Positions 7,011 through 13,858 of a stretch of 19,746 nt of DNA are shown in pieces. The position numbers were made by a program, and so were the translations under genes. The notes under the pieces were generated by a model. It had not been told where the DNA came from. It did not search any database and worked only from the letters and a program-made list of their open reading frames with translations. Position 1 is the stretch's first letter. The number at the start of each line of letters is the position of its first letter. Origin of the DNA: Candidatus Methylomirabilis sp. (GTDB lineage: Bacteria; Patescibacteriota; Patescibacteriia; DYHP01); the NCBI GenBank assembly GCA_020724105.1, contig DYHP01000016.1, positions 1-19,746 of the forward strand, given 5' to 3'.

Positions 7011-8475
7011 TTATCTTCTGCCCCGTGTCCGTATCTTCAACTAAATATCCCAATTTATTAATTTGTTTTCTGATTTCATCGGCTTTTTGCCAATTTTTTT
7101 CTTTGCGCGCCCGCTCTCTTTCTTCTAAAAGTTTTTTTATTCCCGCCGGAAGGCCACCTTTTCCAATCCTTCTTAACCCAAGTCCGAGGACATTATCAAA
7201 TTCATTTAATAATTTTCTCACCCCGCCGACTTCCGAACGCGGGCTAAAGCCCGCGGCTACATTTTCTAAAACTGAATTAGTCCGGTTTACAAAACTAAAA
7301 ATCACCGCCAGCGCTTTCGGAACATTCAAGTCGTCGTCCATTGCTCTTTTAAAATCTTCCCGCGTTTCCTGAATTAAACACCTTACTCCCGGATTTGATT
7401 TTTTAAATCCAAAAAATCCCTTAGTTTTTTCCATGAAAGACGTTTCAAATAATTTTGAATAAAAATCGTCAAGCCGCACAAGCGTGTTTTCCGCCGATTT
7501 TAAACTTTCAAAAGTAAAATTGAGTTCCTCGCGGTAATGGGCGGAAAGCAAAAGATAACGGACCGCGCGAGCGGAATATTTTGCCCCCAAATCCCTCTTG
7601 CTTAAAACATCGCCCAAGGTGTAAAAATTGCCTTTTGATTTTGACATTTTTTCTCCTTCAACAAGCAAATGTTTGGTGTGAAGCCAAAAATGGGCAAATT
7701 TATGTCCGGTCGCGCCTTCGCTTTGAGCGATTTCGCTTTCGTGGTGCGGAAACTTATTGTCCTCACCGCCAGTGTGAATATCCAAAGTATTGCCCAAATA
7801 TTTCATTGACATCGCCGAACATTCAATGTGCCAACCCGGATATCCCCTGCCCCACGGCGAGTTCCATTGCATAATGTGGCGCGGATTTACAATCCATAAA
7901 ACAAAATCAAAGGGATTTTTTTTGGCGGGATTTTCTTCAACGCGCGCTCCGGCTATCAAATCTTCCAAACGATTACCGGAGAGTTCGCCGTAGTTTTTAC
8001 ATTTCGTTACATCAAAATAAACCGAATCATCTTTACCGACATAGGCATAACCGTTTTTAAACAACTTCTCAATAATTTTAATCATTTCCTTAATGTGTTC
8101 GGTCGCTCGCGGGTATTTCCACGCCGGCCGAATTTTTAATTTTTTGATATCTTCAAAAAACGCCTTTTCGTATTTCCGAGCAATTTGGTAAGGACTTAGT
8201 TTTTCTTTTTTTGCCGCCGCTTCAATTTTGTCTTCGCCGGTGTCTTCATCCGTCAAAGCGTGGCCGACATCCGTAATGTTCATAACTTGCCGAACCCGGT
8301 AGCCGGAGTGTTCCAGATGCCGCCGCAGCAAATCGGTAAACAAAAAAGAGCGCAAATTTCCAATGTGCGCGAAATTGTAAACCGTGGGCCCGCAATTATA
8401 CATAGTCACCACTCCTTTCTTGAGTGGTTGAAAAACTTCTTTTTGCTTGGTAAGGGAGTTATATAAATGAAGCAT
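7000..8475 (-). CDS. cysS: Cysteinyl-tRNA synthetase
   Basis: The product is 491 residues; it charges tRNA-Cys with cysteine in the cytoplasm (class I synthetase). The start is set at 8475 because MLHLYNSLT matches the family N-terminus. The eight residues that an upstream start would add (MVFNFWFF) are translated repeat and recur before recO. Motifs: Cys28 in NCGPTVY and the HIEC and HHESEI region (zinc ligands of the family), HIGN (37-40, the HIGH motif) and KMSKS (276-280). The C-terminal helical anticodon-binding part carries an in-frame palindrome at 7236-7261 coding roughly residues 405-413 (VAAGFSPRS). No Shine-Dalgarno is visible; the 5' flank is entirely an AT-rich repeat. Converges with corA and overlaps its terminator. 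Confidence 0.97.
   Translation of the reverse strand: MLHLYNSLTKQKEVFQPLKKGVVTMYNCGPTVYNFAHIGNLRSFLFTDLLRRHLEHSGYRVRQVMNITDVGHALTDEDTGEDKIEAAAKKEKLSPYQIARKYEKAFFEDIKKLKIRPAWKYPRATEHIKEMIKIIEKLFKNGYAYVGKDDSVYFDVTKCKNYGELSGNRLEDLIAGARVEENPAKKNPFDFVLWIVNPRHIMQWNSPWGRGYPGWHIECSAMSMKYLGNTLDIHTGGEDNKFPHHESEIAQSEGATGHKFAHFWLHTKHLLVEGEKMSKSKGNFYTLGDVLSKRDLGAKYSARAVRYLLLSAHYREELNFTFESLKSAENTLVRLDDFYSKLFETSFMEKTKGFFGFKKSNPGVRCLIQETREDFKRAMDDDLNVPKALAVIFSFVNRTNSVLENVAAGFSPRSEVGGVRKLLNEFDNVLGLGLRRIGKGGLPAGIKKLLEERERARKEKNWQKADEIRKQINKLGYLVEDTDTGQKIKKK
7236..7261 (-). repeat. REP-like GTAG palindrome inside cysS, in frame
   Basis: Read on the minus strand: TGTAGC, then arms CGCGGGC and GCCCGCG around TTTA. 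It is the same 26-base design as 21-46, with a compensatory base-pair change in the stem. It is translated as part of VAAGFSPRS in the C-terminal region of the synthetase and keeps the frame. Confidence 0.8.
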
Positions 8476-8660
8476 AAAAAACCAAAAATTAAAAACCAAA
8501 TACTAAAAATAAATTTTAAATTTTTAATTTTAAATTTTTATTGAATTTTCAATTTCAAATTTCAAAACGGTTTTAAATGTTTAAAAATTAAGTAAATAAA
8601 AATTGTTTAAAAATTTTAAATTATAAATTAAAAATTGGAAGATGGTTTTTTGGTTTTTAG
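8476..8660 (-). repeat. Long AT-rich interspersed repeat, copy 1
   Basis: The stretch between the stop of the 179-residue gene and the cysS start is nearly the same as 19437-19597, apart from small indels. Both hold ACTAAAAATAAATTTTAAAT, a central CAAAACGGTTTTAAATG and a distal GGAAGATGGTTTTTTGG. It ends at the start codon in both copies. Confidence 0.85.
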
Positions 8661-8670
8661 TTTTTAACTT

Positions 8671-9210
8671 CTATCTTTTCTTCATCATCGCCATCGTAAG
8701 TATCGGCAGTATTGTCCAAAAAAATTTTCCCAAATCGCTTGTAAAAACGGCGCGCGTAATCGGCGCAAAAGCGTCTAAAACATTTATCGGCAAAAAAGAA
8801 AGAATAATGGAAATAAATAAACCGATGTGGAGCATGCTGAATATGATTATTTGAACTACGCCCCCGCCGCCCCCGCCGAGCGAATAAAGTAGCGGCATGC
8901 GCGAAAGGATGTAGAGCAAAAACACGAAAAGAAAAATGAAAAATACGACTTTTAAGGAAAAGGTTTCGCCGATGCCCAAACCGCGGCGCGTAAGATACGG
9001 AACATTATAAATCACGGCCATTGAAATATACATTGAAACCAAAACAATCAAAAGCCGGTCGCGGCTCATGGTGATGCCGTATAAAAAGACACCCATTATA
9101 AACAAAAGCAAGATAAAAATGTCCCAACTCGGCGAACTTAAATCAATCTGGCGAAATAAATCCGACCAATTTGAAACGATGCCGAAAAACCAATCTAAAA
9201 CCTTGGACAT
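8671..9210 (-). CDS. Unrecognised polytopic membrane protein
   Basis: The product is 179 residues with four or five hydrophobic segments: about 30-48 (IFILLLFIMGVFLYGIT), 54-71, 87-104, 118-142, and a final one at about 160-175 ending in a basic KKR tail. A run of six glycines (about 112-117) precedes the fourth segment; it is coded by a GC-rich CCGCCGCCCCCGCCG tract that could slip. I do not recognise a family and see no catalytic motif. It lies upstream of cysS on the same strand, but the 195-base repeat between them gives no evidence of shared function. A -10-like TATAAT on the minus strand (about 9310-9315) may be its promoter. The CTACGAA repeat fills the rest of its leader. Confidence 0.75.
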   Translation of the reverse strand: MSKVLDWFFGIVSNWSDLFRQIDLSSPSWDIFILLLFIMGVFLYGITMSRDRLLIVLVSMYISMAVIYNVPYLTRRGLGIGETFSLKVVFFIFLFVFLLYILSRMPLLYSLGGGGGGVVQIIIFSMLHIGLFISIILSFLPINVLDAFAPITRAVFTSDLGKFFWTILPILTMAMMKKR

Positions 9211-9219
9211 ACCGAGTCT

Positions 9220-9300
9220 ACCTACGAAACTACGAAATGGCTACAAATTCTACGAAAATGATTTTTGTAGTTTTCGTAGAAATTTTGTTGTTTCGTAGGT
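9220..9300. repeat. CTACGAA inverted-repeat element, copy 1
   Basis: Perfect 11-base terminal arms ACCTACGAAAC (9220-9230) and GTTTCGTAGGT (9290-9300) enclose a second pair, CTACGAAAA (9250-9258) and TTTTCGTAG (9271-9279). The element ends about ten bases before the start codon of the 179-residue gene. Related copies lie before scpB and scpA. Confidence 0.8.
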
Positions 9301-9309
9301 TATCAATAA

Positions 9310-9318
9310 GATTATACC
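9310..9318 (-). promoter_or_regulatory. Possible -10 box for the 179-residue membrane protein gene
   Basis: The minus strand reads GGGTATAAT upstream of the gene starting at 9210, directly downstream of a terminator that closes the previous unit. No clear -35; the upstream bases are T-rich. The transcript would carry the CTACGAA inverted repeat in its leader. Confidence 0.4.
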
Positions 9319-9327
9319 CCAAAATTA

Positions 9328-9360
9328 AAAAACAAAAAACCCCGATTGTCAAAGTCGGGG
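9328..9360 (-). terminator. Terminator of the FtsH-like/methyltransferase unit
   Basis: On the minus strand CCCCGA (9360-9355) pairs with TCGGGG (9345-9340), followed by TTTTTTGTTTTTT. It lies just past the stop of the gene ending at 9369 and isolates the three-gene unit from the next gene. Confidence 0.85.
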
Positions 9361-9368
9361 CCGAATTT

Positions 9369-9707
9369 TTAATATATCTTAAAGAACAATAAAATGTATA
9401 GAATGCGCAATATTACTCTCACCCCCTTCGCAACGTAATATCCAGCCAGCCAAACGCCGGAACTTACGATGAATACTCCCAGCACCGTCCAAATGATTAA
9501 GCCATGAGTATAAGGACAAAAGCAGTAGAAAAATATGGCGCAAAGACCGTAAGCGGCGGATTCAACAAGACCGATGGCGACCGTCTGCGGGAAAAACCAG
9601 ATGGCTTTTACGCTGAACAAGTCTTCCAATCGCCCGCTGCGGGAAAATGACTGAATGACGCCGCACAAGAAGAACAGTAAAATGCTTACGATAATTAAGG
9701 CGCACAT
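9369..9707 (-). CDS. Unrecognised small membrane protein, last gene of FtsH-like unit
   Basis: The product is 112 residues. The ATG at 9707 is preferred over an upstream TTG (9743) because GGAG lies six or seven bases before it and it overlaps the methyltransferase gene by only 13 bases. About four hydrophobic segments: CALIIVSILLFFLCGVI at the N-terminus, then around AIWFFPQTVAIGLVE, YGLCAIFFYCFC with HGLIIWTVLGVFIV, and a last one near the C-terminus (VILRILYILLFF). Several cysteines. I do not recognise a family. Overlap with the preceding gene indicates co-translation with the membrane-associated methyltransferase and the FtsH-like protease, so a joint membrane function is plausible but unproven. 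Confidence 0.75.
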   Translation of the reverse strand: MCALIIVSILLFFLCGVIQSFSRSGRLEDLFSVKAIWFFPQTVAIGLVESAAYGLCAIFFYCFCPYTHGLIIWTVLGVFIVSSGVWLAGYYVAKGVRVILRILYILLFFKIY

Positions 9708-10432
9708 TTTACGCTCCGTTTCACAATCTTCACTATCGGCCAATCAAGGGGGCGCCAACCCTCTCTTATCCACACTCTTGAAACATTGATAATAAATCGC
9801 TCGTTGGAAAACATCTGGACAATGTAATCGGCATTAAACTTGGCCAATCGCACCTTGTTGCGTATAAAACTTTGATTTGTAAAGCGGTTCGCCAAGTCAC
9901 CTAACCCACCTTGAGATTCCAACGACTGAACGGTGGTTATAAACATACCGCCCGATTTTAGAATGCGAAAAATTTCGTTTACAAACCTTGCCTCTTCGTT
10001 TTCTTTCAGATGCCATAGAGCGCCCACGCAGATTGCCGCGTCAAAACTTTCGTCGCGAAACGGCAAGGCGGTAAAACTTCCTTGGACGAAACGAATTTCT
10101 GCGGTTTCCGGTTTCGCCCGCGCCTGGCTCAACATTCCCCGGCTGATATCCACTCCGAAAACCTGTGAATATTTTCTAAGCAATGGGGAAGCGGTTATCC
10201 CAGTGCCGCAGGCCAAATCCAAAACCCTTAAACCGCCGACGAGATGATTTTTAATCATTTCCTCGGCTGCTTGGGCGTCGTCGCCAAACACTGAATCGTA
10301 ACGCGAAGCGAATTTGTCGTAAAAACCTTGAGCGTCTTTTGAGGCGAGACCATATCTTATCATGCACAGCAAACCCAAAATAAAGCCGGCGGTTCCTTTT
10401 ATAAAGCCCCAAACCAACTTCAGGCGCTTCAT
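9695..10432 (-). CDS. Membrane-associated class I SAM-dependent methyltransferase
   Basis: The product is 245 residues. It shows the Rossmann methyltransferase signature: motif I VLDLACGTGIT (70-80) for S-adenosylmethionine binding, VFGVDIS (91-97), then FVQGSFTALPFRDESFD and the HLKENEEARFVNEIFRILKSGG region, typical of the Methyltransf_11 (UbiE/small-molecule) group. A hydrophobic segment (about 5-27) before the domain suggests anchoring to the membrane. The start ATG overlaps the stop of the FtsH-like gene as ATGA, so the two are translationally coupled, and its 3' end overlaps the next membrane protein gene. Substrate cannot be told; lipid, quinone or small-molecule methylation would fit a membrane location. 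Confidence 0.88.
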   Translation of the reverse strand: MKRLKLVWGFIKGTAGFILGLLCMIRYGLASKDAQGFYDKFASRYDSVFGDDAQAAEEMIKNHLVGGLRVLDLACGTGITASPLLRKYSQVFGVDISRGMLSQARAKPETAEIRFVQGSFTALPFRDESFDAAICVGALWHLKENEEARFVNEIFRILKSGGMFITTVQSLESQGGLGDLANRFTNQSFIRNKVRLAKFNADYIVQMFSNERFIINVSRVWIREGWRPLDWPIVKIVKRSVKCAP

Positions 10433-11997
10433 GATTTTTTCTCTGTTTGCGGAGGGTAGTCCTTTAAAATTGCGTCAACTTCCTCATTAAACACGGTTTC
10501 TTTTTCAATCAACCGTTTAGCCAGTTCATCTGTCGCAGCACTGTTTTCAATTAATATCTGCTTGGCTTTTTCGAACGCGCTGAAAACTATTTTGTTCACT
10601 TCATTATCAATCTTCTGAAGCGTAGCTTCGCTGCAAACAACGGATTTTTCTGCGAGACTTTCCATCGGCAGCAAATTATTGCTTTTGGAATAATTGACGG
10701 GTCCAATTTCTTCGCTCATTCCCCACGCGCAAACCATTTCCCGGACGAGCAGAGTCGTTTTTTCAATATCGTTGCATGCGCCGTTGGTCATGTCGTTGAA
10801 AGCAATTAATTCCTCGGCGTAACCGCCCAAGAGGGCGGCAATCAACTTTAAAAATTCTTCTTTGGACAAATGCCCGCTTTCGTCCTCGGGGTAAAGAGAC
10901 GTTAAACCGCTAGCTTCGCCGTGCGCTATAATTGTAACCTTGTGGAAATTGGCGGGCGCGCCGCTTTTTTTAGCAACAATCGTGTGTCCTGCCTCGTGAT
11001 GAGCCAACAACCTTTTTTCTTTCGGGCTAATTTTGCGGTTTCTGCCTAAACCCGCCATCGCCTTATCCTCGGCTTCTTCAAAATCTACCATCTCCACCTG
11101 TTTTTTGCCTTTTCGGGCCGCTATAATCGCCGCTTCATTGGCAAAACTTTCCAAATCCGCGCCCACAAGACCGGGGGTTAAAGCCGCCGCTTTTTCAAAA
11201 TCAAATTTCGGGTCGTGTTTCACTTTCCTAAAATGAATCCGTAAAATTTCTTCCCTGCCCGCCTTGTCGGGACGCGGCACTTTAATCTGGCGGTCAAATC
11301 TGCCGCGGCGTTTGGCTGCCTCGTCTAAGGCATCGGGGCGGTTGGTGGCGGCAATGATAATGACGCCGGAATTATTTTCAAAACCATCCATCTCGGCTAA
11401 AAACTGATCTACGGTCTGCTGATATTCTCTTTCCCCCATAAAAGCCACTGGCGAACGCTTGCTGCCAAGCGCGTCGAATTCGTCAATGAAAATGATGCAA
11501 GGCGCGTTTTTCCTGCCCATTTCAAACAAATCGTTAGTACGCGAAGAACCGACGCCCACAAGCATTTCTGTAAATGCCGAACCGGAAATCGAAAAAACCT
11601 TAACGCCCGCTTCGCCAGCTATGGCTTTGGCAAGCAAAGTTTTGCCCGTGCCGGAGTCGCCGTAAATAAGAACGCCCTTGGGAATCCTCGCGCCGATTTC
11701 TTTGTATTTCTCCGGGTCCGTAAGGAAATCATTGATTTCCTTAAGCGACTCCAAAATTTCCGGAATTCCGCCGACATCCTTGAAAGAATACTTGGAACTC
11801 ACCAATTTTGCTTTATTTTCCCTAAAATACTTAACAAATGAGATTTGCTCTTCAGAGTTTTTCTTGAAATCCGCCTCGGCTTTTTTCAACATTTTCCGCA
11901 AAAGGCCGAACCACAATCCCAATGCCGCCAGTAAGAGCAGAAAAATAGGCACTCCGAACCAAATCAAGGCCTTAATCAGTGTTTCTTCCCAGTTCAT
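10429..11997 (-). CDS. Divergent FtsH-like membrane AAA+ zinc metalloprotease
   Basis: The product is 522 residues, shorter than usual FtsH. It has a single N-terminal membrane segment (about 11-33) and none of the periplasmic domain and second segment of standard FtsH. AAA+ part: Walker A is GDSGTGKT (113-120) instead of GPPGTGKT, keeping the Lys and Thr. Walker B is IIFIDE (Asp172, Glu173). The pore loop reads MLVGVG with Leu146 where family members have an aromatic Phe. The second region of homology ATNRPDALDEAAKRRGRFDR keeps the arginines. Protease part: HEAGH (334-338) and the third metal ligand region GACND (Asp410) are intact, so proteolysis is likely. Good ribosome site (GGAGG six bases before ATG). 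First gene of a three-gene unit. Probably a paralogue rather than the housekeeping FtsH; this is inferred. Confidence 0.92.
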   Translation of the reverse strand: MNWEETLIKALIWFGVPIFLLLLAALGLWFGLLRKMLKKAEADFKKNSEEQISFVKYFRENKAKLVSSKYSFKDVGGIPEILESLKEINDFLTDPEKYKEIGARIPKGVLIYGDSGTGKTLLAKAIAGEAGVKVFSISGSAFTEMLVGVGSSRTNDLFEMGRKNAPCIIFIDEFDALGSKRSPVAFMGEREYQQTVDQFLAEMDGFENNSGVIIIAATNRPDALDEAAKRRGRFDRQIKVPRPDKAGREEILRIHFRKVKHDPKFDFEKAAALTPGLVGADLESFANEAAIIAARKGKKQVEMVDFEEAEDKAMAGLGRNRKISPKEKRLLAHHEAGHTIVAKKSGAPANFHKVTIIAHGEASGLTSLYPEDESGHLSKEEFLKLIAALLGGYAEELIAFNDMTNGACNDIEKTTLLVREMVCAWGMSEEIGPVNYSKSNNLLPMESLAEKSVVCSEATLQKIDNEVNKIVFSAFEKAKQILIENSAATDELAKRLIEKETVFNEEVDAILKDYPPQTEKKS

Positions 11998-12059
11998 TTC
12001 TTTCCTCCGTGCGATTTAATGAATTTTAAAGGTTCTTAATACTGAAATACTGATTTAAA

Positions 12060-12086
12060 ATTATCATAGATAACGAGTTCGGTCAA
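12060..12086 (-). promoter_or_regulatory. Possible promoter of the FtsH-like unit
   Basis: On the minus strand TTGACC (12086-12081) and GATAAT (12065-12060) are spaced by 15 bases, somewhat short. They lie between the terminator at 12106-12136 and the start at 11997, so some promoter is expected here. Confidence 0.4.
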
Positions 12087-12105
12087 ATGCCGATATTGAC
12101 CTTTT

Positions 12106-12136
12106 AAAAAACTCCGACAGAAATCGGAGTTTTTTT
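12106..12136. terminator. Bidirectional terminator downstream of the multidrug-export family gene
   Basis: CTCCGA (12112-12117) pairs with TCGGAG (12124-12129) around CAGAAA. T-runs flank it on both strands (TTTTTTT on plus, TTTTTTAAAA on minus). On the minus strand it ends transcription from the gene stopping at 12216. Confidence 0.8.
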
Positions 12137-12215
12137 ATTTTTCGCATGAATCCGCGTTGTCACCTGCCCCGCAGGGCGCTTACCCCCCTTCGGCGTCCGC
12201 GTGTATCTGCTTATA

Positions 12216-12695
12216 CTAAATAAATATCTTAAAAACCGACACCACTCCTAAATCCGCCAAAGCAACGATAACACCGGCTAAAATTATGCCGAGAAAAATC
12301 AAAAGAGAGGCGCGGAATTTGGGAATGCAAAAAAGAAACGCCGCCAAAGCGCCGGTCCAGGCGCCGGTCATGGGCAAAGGAATTCCGACAAAAATAATCA
12401 AAGCCAATGACCCCCAAGCCGCGTATTTCCCTTCAAATCTCCTGCAAGTCCGGTCAAAAAGCCAGTTGAAAAACTTGCCCCACATTTTCCATTGCCTCAA
12501 AAAATTGGAAACCTTTTCTAAAAAAAGCAAGATGAAAATGACTGGGAAAAAATTTCCCAAAACGGAAAATAAAAACGCCTTCCATAAAGGCAGATGAAAG
12601 ACCTCAAGCGCCGCGGGCAATCCGCCGCGCAATTCCGAAATCGGCAACGCCGAAATTATAAAGGTGGCAAGTTCAGGAGGCAATCTTTCTATCAT
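12216..12695 (-). CDS. Putative small multidrug-export family membrane protein (COG2426-like)
   Basis: The product is 159 residues from the ATG at 12695 (MIERLPPEL); an upstream TTG at 12707 would add four residues. Pattern match to the Sm_multidrug_ex family: ELRGGLPAA near the N-terminus, FSVLGNFFPVIFILLFLE, and GIPLPMTGAWTGALAAFLF, with four or so membrane segments. The family is named for export, but its function is poorly established, so I keep the call general. It follows the carboxypeptidase gene on the same strand, with a palindrome-filled gap of 130 bases between, and is closed by the terminator at 12106-12136. No clear ribosome site. Confidence 0.85.
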   Translation of the reverse strand: MIERLPPELATFIISALPISELRGGLPAALEVFHLPLWKAFLFSVLGNFFPVIFILLFLEKVSNFLRQWKMWGKFFNWLFDRTCRRFEGKYAAWGSLALIIFVGIPLPMTGAWTGALAAFLFCIPKFRASLLIFLGIILAGVIVALADLGVVSVFKIFI

Positions 12696-12725
12696 ATTGA
12701 AAAACAAATTTTATCCCAACTTATT

Positions 12726-12828
12726 CAACCGAGACTTAGTCTCGTTTACGAGACTTAGTCTCGGTTGCGAATCCCCAATCCCCGACCTGTCGGGATCCTT
12801 CGGGGTTTCGGATTTCGGGCTTCGGGAT
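12726..12828. repeat. Palindrome cluster between membrane protein and carboxypeptidase genes
   Basis: Two CGAGAC-TTA-GTCTCG hairpins (12730-12744 and 12749-12763) are joined by TTTA and bounded by CAAC/GTTG, so the pair can also fold as one 42-base hairpin (12726-12767). Next come CCCGAC-CT-GTCGGG (12781-12794) with the CTTCGGGG tail seen at 5603-5610, and then TTCGG-rich direct repeats to 12826. Confidence 0.75.
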
Positions 12829-13848
12829 TTATTTTTGTCCATCGGCAAAAATAAGTAATTTATATGCGTCTTCAAACCTGCCTTCATCGCTTGTCGCGCC
12901 TAAAATCACGATGATATATTTTCTTCCATCCTTATTTTCCACCTCCACAAGCAGATTATATCCGCTTTCTTCCACAAAACCCGTTTTGCCGCCAATGATT
13001 TTGTAGGGCGTGCCTTCGAGTTTCTTAAACAATTTATTCGTTGAATCAAATTGCAATGTATTGACATCGGATGTCCCAAGGACATCCGATGTCTTTATAA
13101 TATATGCTCTTTGAGATGTGATTTCTTGGACGATTTTGTTTTCAAAAACGCTTCTTGCCAGCAAAACCAAATCCCTTGCGGTTGTCACGTTATTTATGCT
13201 TAGACCCGTCGGTTCGTCAAATTCGGTTGAAAACATTCCCAACTCCAGCGCCCTGTCGTTCATTTCTTTGGCAAAAGCGAAAAAATTATCCCCCTCCCCG
13301 GGATCTCTCAAAGAGAGAAATCCAGCGGCCCGCACCGCCGCCGCCATCGCGTCATTGGCGGATTTTACGAGCGCGGCGTAAATTAAATCGCGAAGTTTTA
13401 TTTTACTGCCCGCGCCAAGCCCCAACAAACTCATTCTGTCGCCCGGCCTAACATAATCTTTTAAATTGCCGATGTCGGAATCTTCCAAACTGACCACTTC
13501 GTCCCAGTTTAAATTCTTTTCCGCGAGAACCGAGAAGGACATAAGTTTCGTAATGGACGCCAGCGGAATTTTTGCGGCCATGTTTTTGGCGTACAAAATT
13601 TCGCCTGTCCCGGCATCGGCGATGACCGCGGATTTGGTGGTCACCCCCTCTTCCGCTAAAGGCAGATTCGCCTTTGGCGAAAACTCCCCCTGTTCCGACT
13701 TTTGTCGGAATAGGGGGAGAATGTGGGGGTTCGGATAATCCAACACAGTCTTGCCGCCTTCTACGGCATCAACATAAATAATATCCGTATTTAAAAAAAT
13801 GGACATCATCAATACTGCAACAATAAAAATATAATAAAAAGGCTGCAT
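12829..13848 (-). CDS. Serine-type D-Ala-D-Ala carboxypeptidase (peptidase S11, PBP5-like)
   Basis: The product is 339 residues; it trims the terminal D-alanine of peptidoglycan peptides outside the membrane. An N-terminal hydrophobic segment (about 4-20) is a signal or anchor. The three penicillin-binding motifs are present: SITK (Ser98, Lys101), SAN (163-165) and KTG (288-290). The mature domain seems to begin near TTKSAVIADAGTGEILYAKN (about 70-90). Two parts are translated palindromic repeats: about residues 38-56, possibly to 69 (13642-13735), between signal and catalytic domain, and residues 253-262 (TSDVLGTSDV, from 13063-13093) between catalytic motifs two and three. Neither hits a catalytic residue. 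Ends before the C-terminal domain and amphipathic helix usual in PBP5. Ten bases after scpB, so probably co-transcribed. Confidence 0.93.
   Translation of the reverse strand: MQPFYYIFIVAVLMMSIFLNTDIIYVDAVEGGKTVLDYPNPHILPLFRQKSEQGEFSPKANLPLAEEGVTTKSAVIADAGTGEILYAKNMAAKIPLASITKLMSFSVLAEKNLNWDEVVSLEDSDIGNLKDYVRPGDRMSLLGLGAGSKIKLRDLIYAALVKSANDAMAAAVRAAGFLSLRDPGEGDNFFAFAKEMNDRALELGMFSTEFDEPTGLSINNVTTARDLVLLARSVFENKIVQEITSQRAYIIKTSDVLGTSDVNTLQFDSTNKLFKKLEGTPYKIIGGKTGFVEESGYNLLVEVENKDGRKYIIVILGATSDEGRFEDAYKLLIFADGQK
13063..13093. repeat. Perfect 31-bp palindrome inside the carboxypeptidase gene
   Basis: Fourteen-base perfect arms GACATCGGATGTCC (13063-13076) and GGACATCCGATGTC (13080-13093) surround CAA. 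It is translated as TSDVLGTSDV, an internally repeated peptide, and keeps the frame. Confidence 0.85.
13642..13735. repeat. Composite palindrome inside the carboxypeptidase gene (copy of 18760-18822)
   Basis: Arms CTCCCCCTGTTCCGAC (13684-13699) and GTCGGAATAGGGGGAG (13704-13719) differ by one wobble pair, followed by AATGTGGGGGTT. The same arms and tail occur at 18773-18822 between genes. ACCCCCTCT precedes both copies; here it is separated from the arms by a further CGCTAAAGGC/GCCTTTGGCG-type stem (about 13653-13680). Confidence 0.8.
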
Positions 13849-13858
13849 TTCAAAATTA

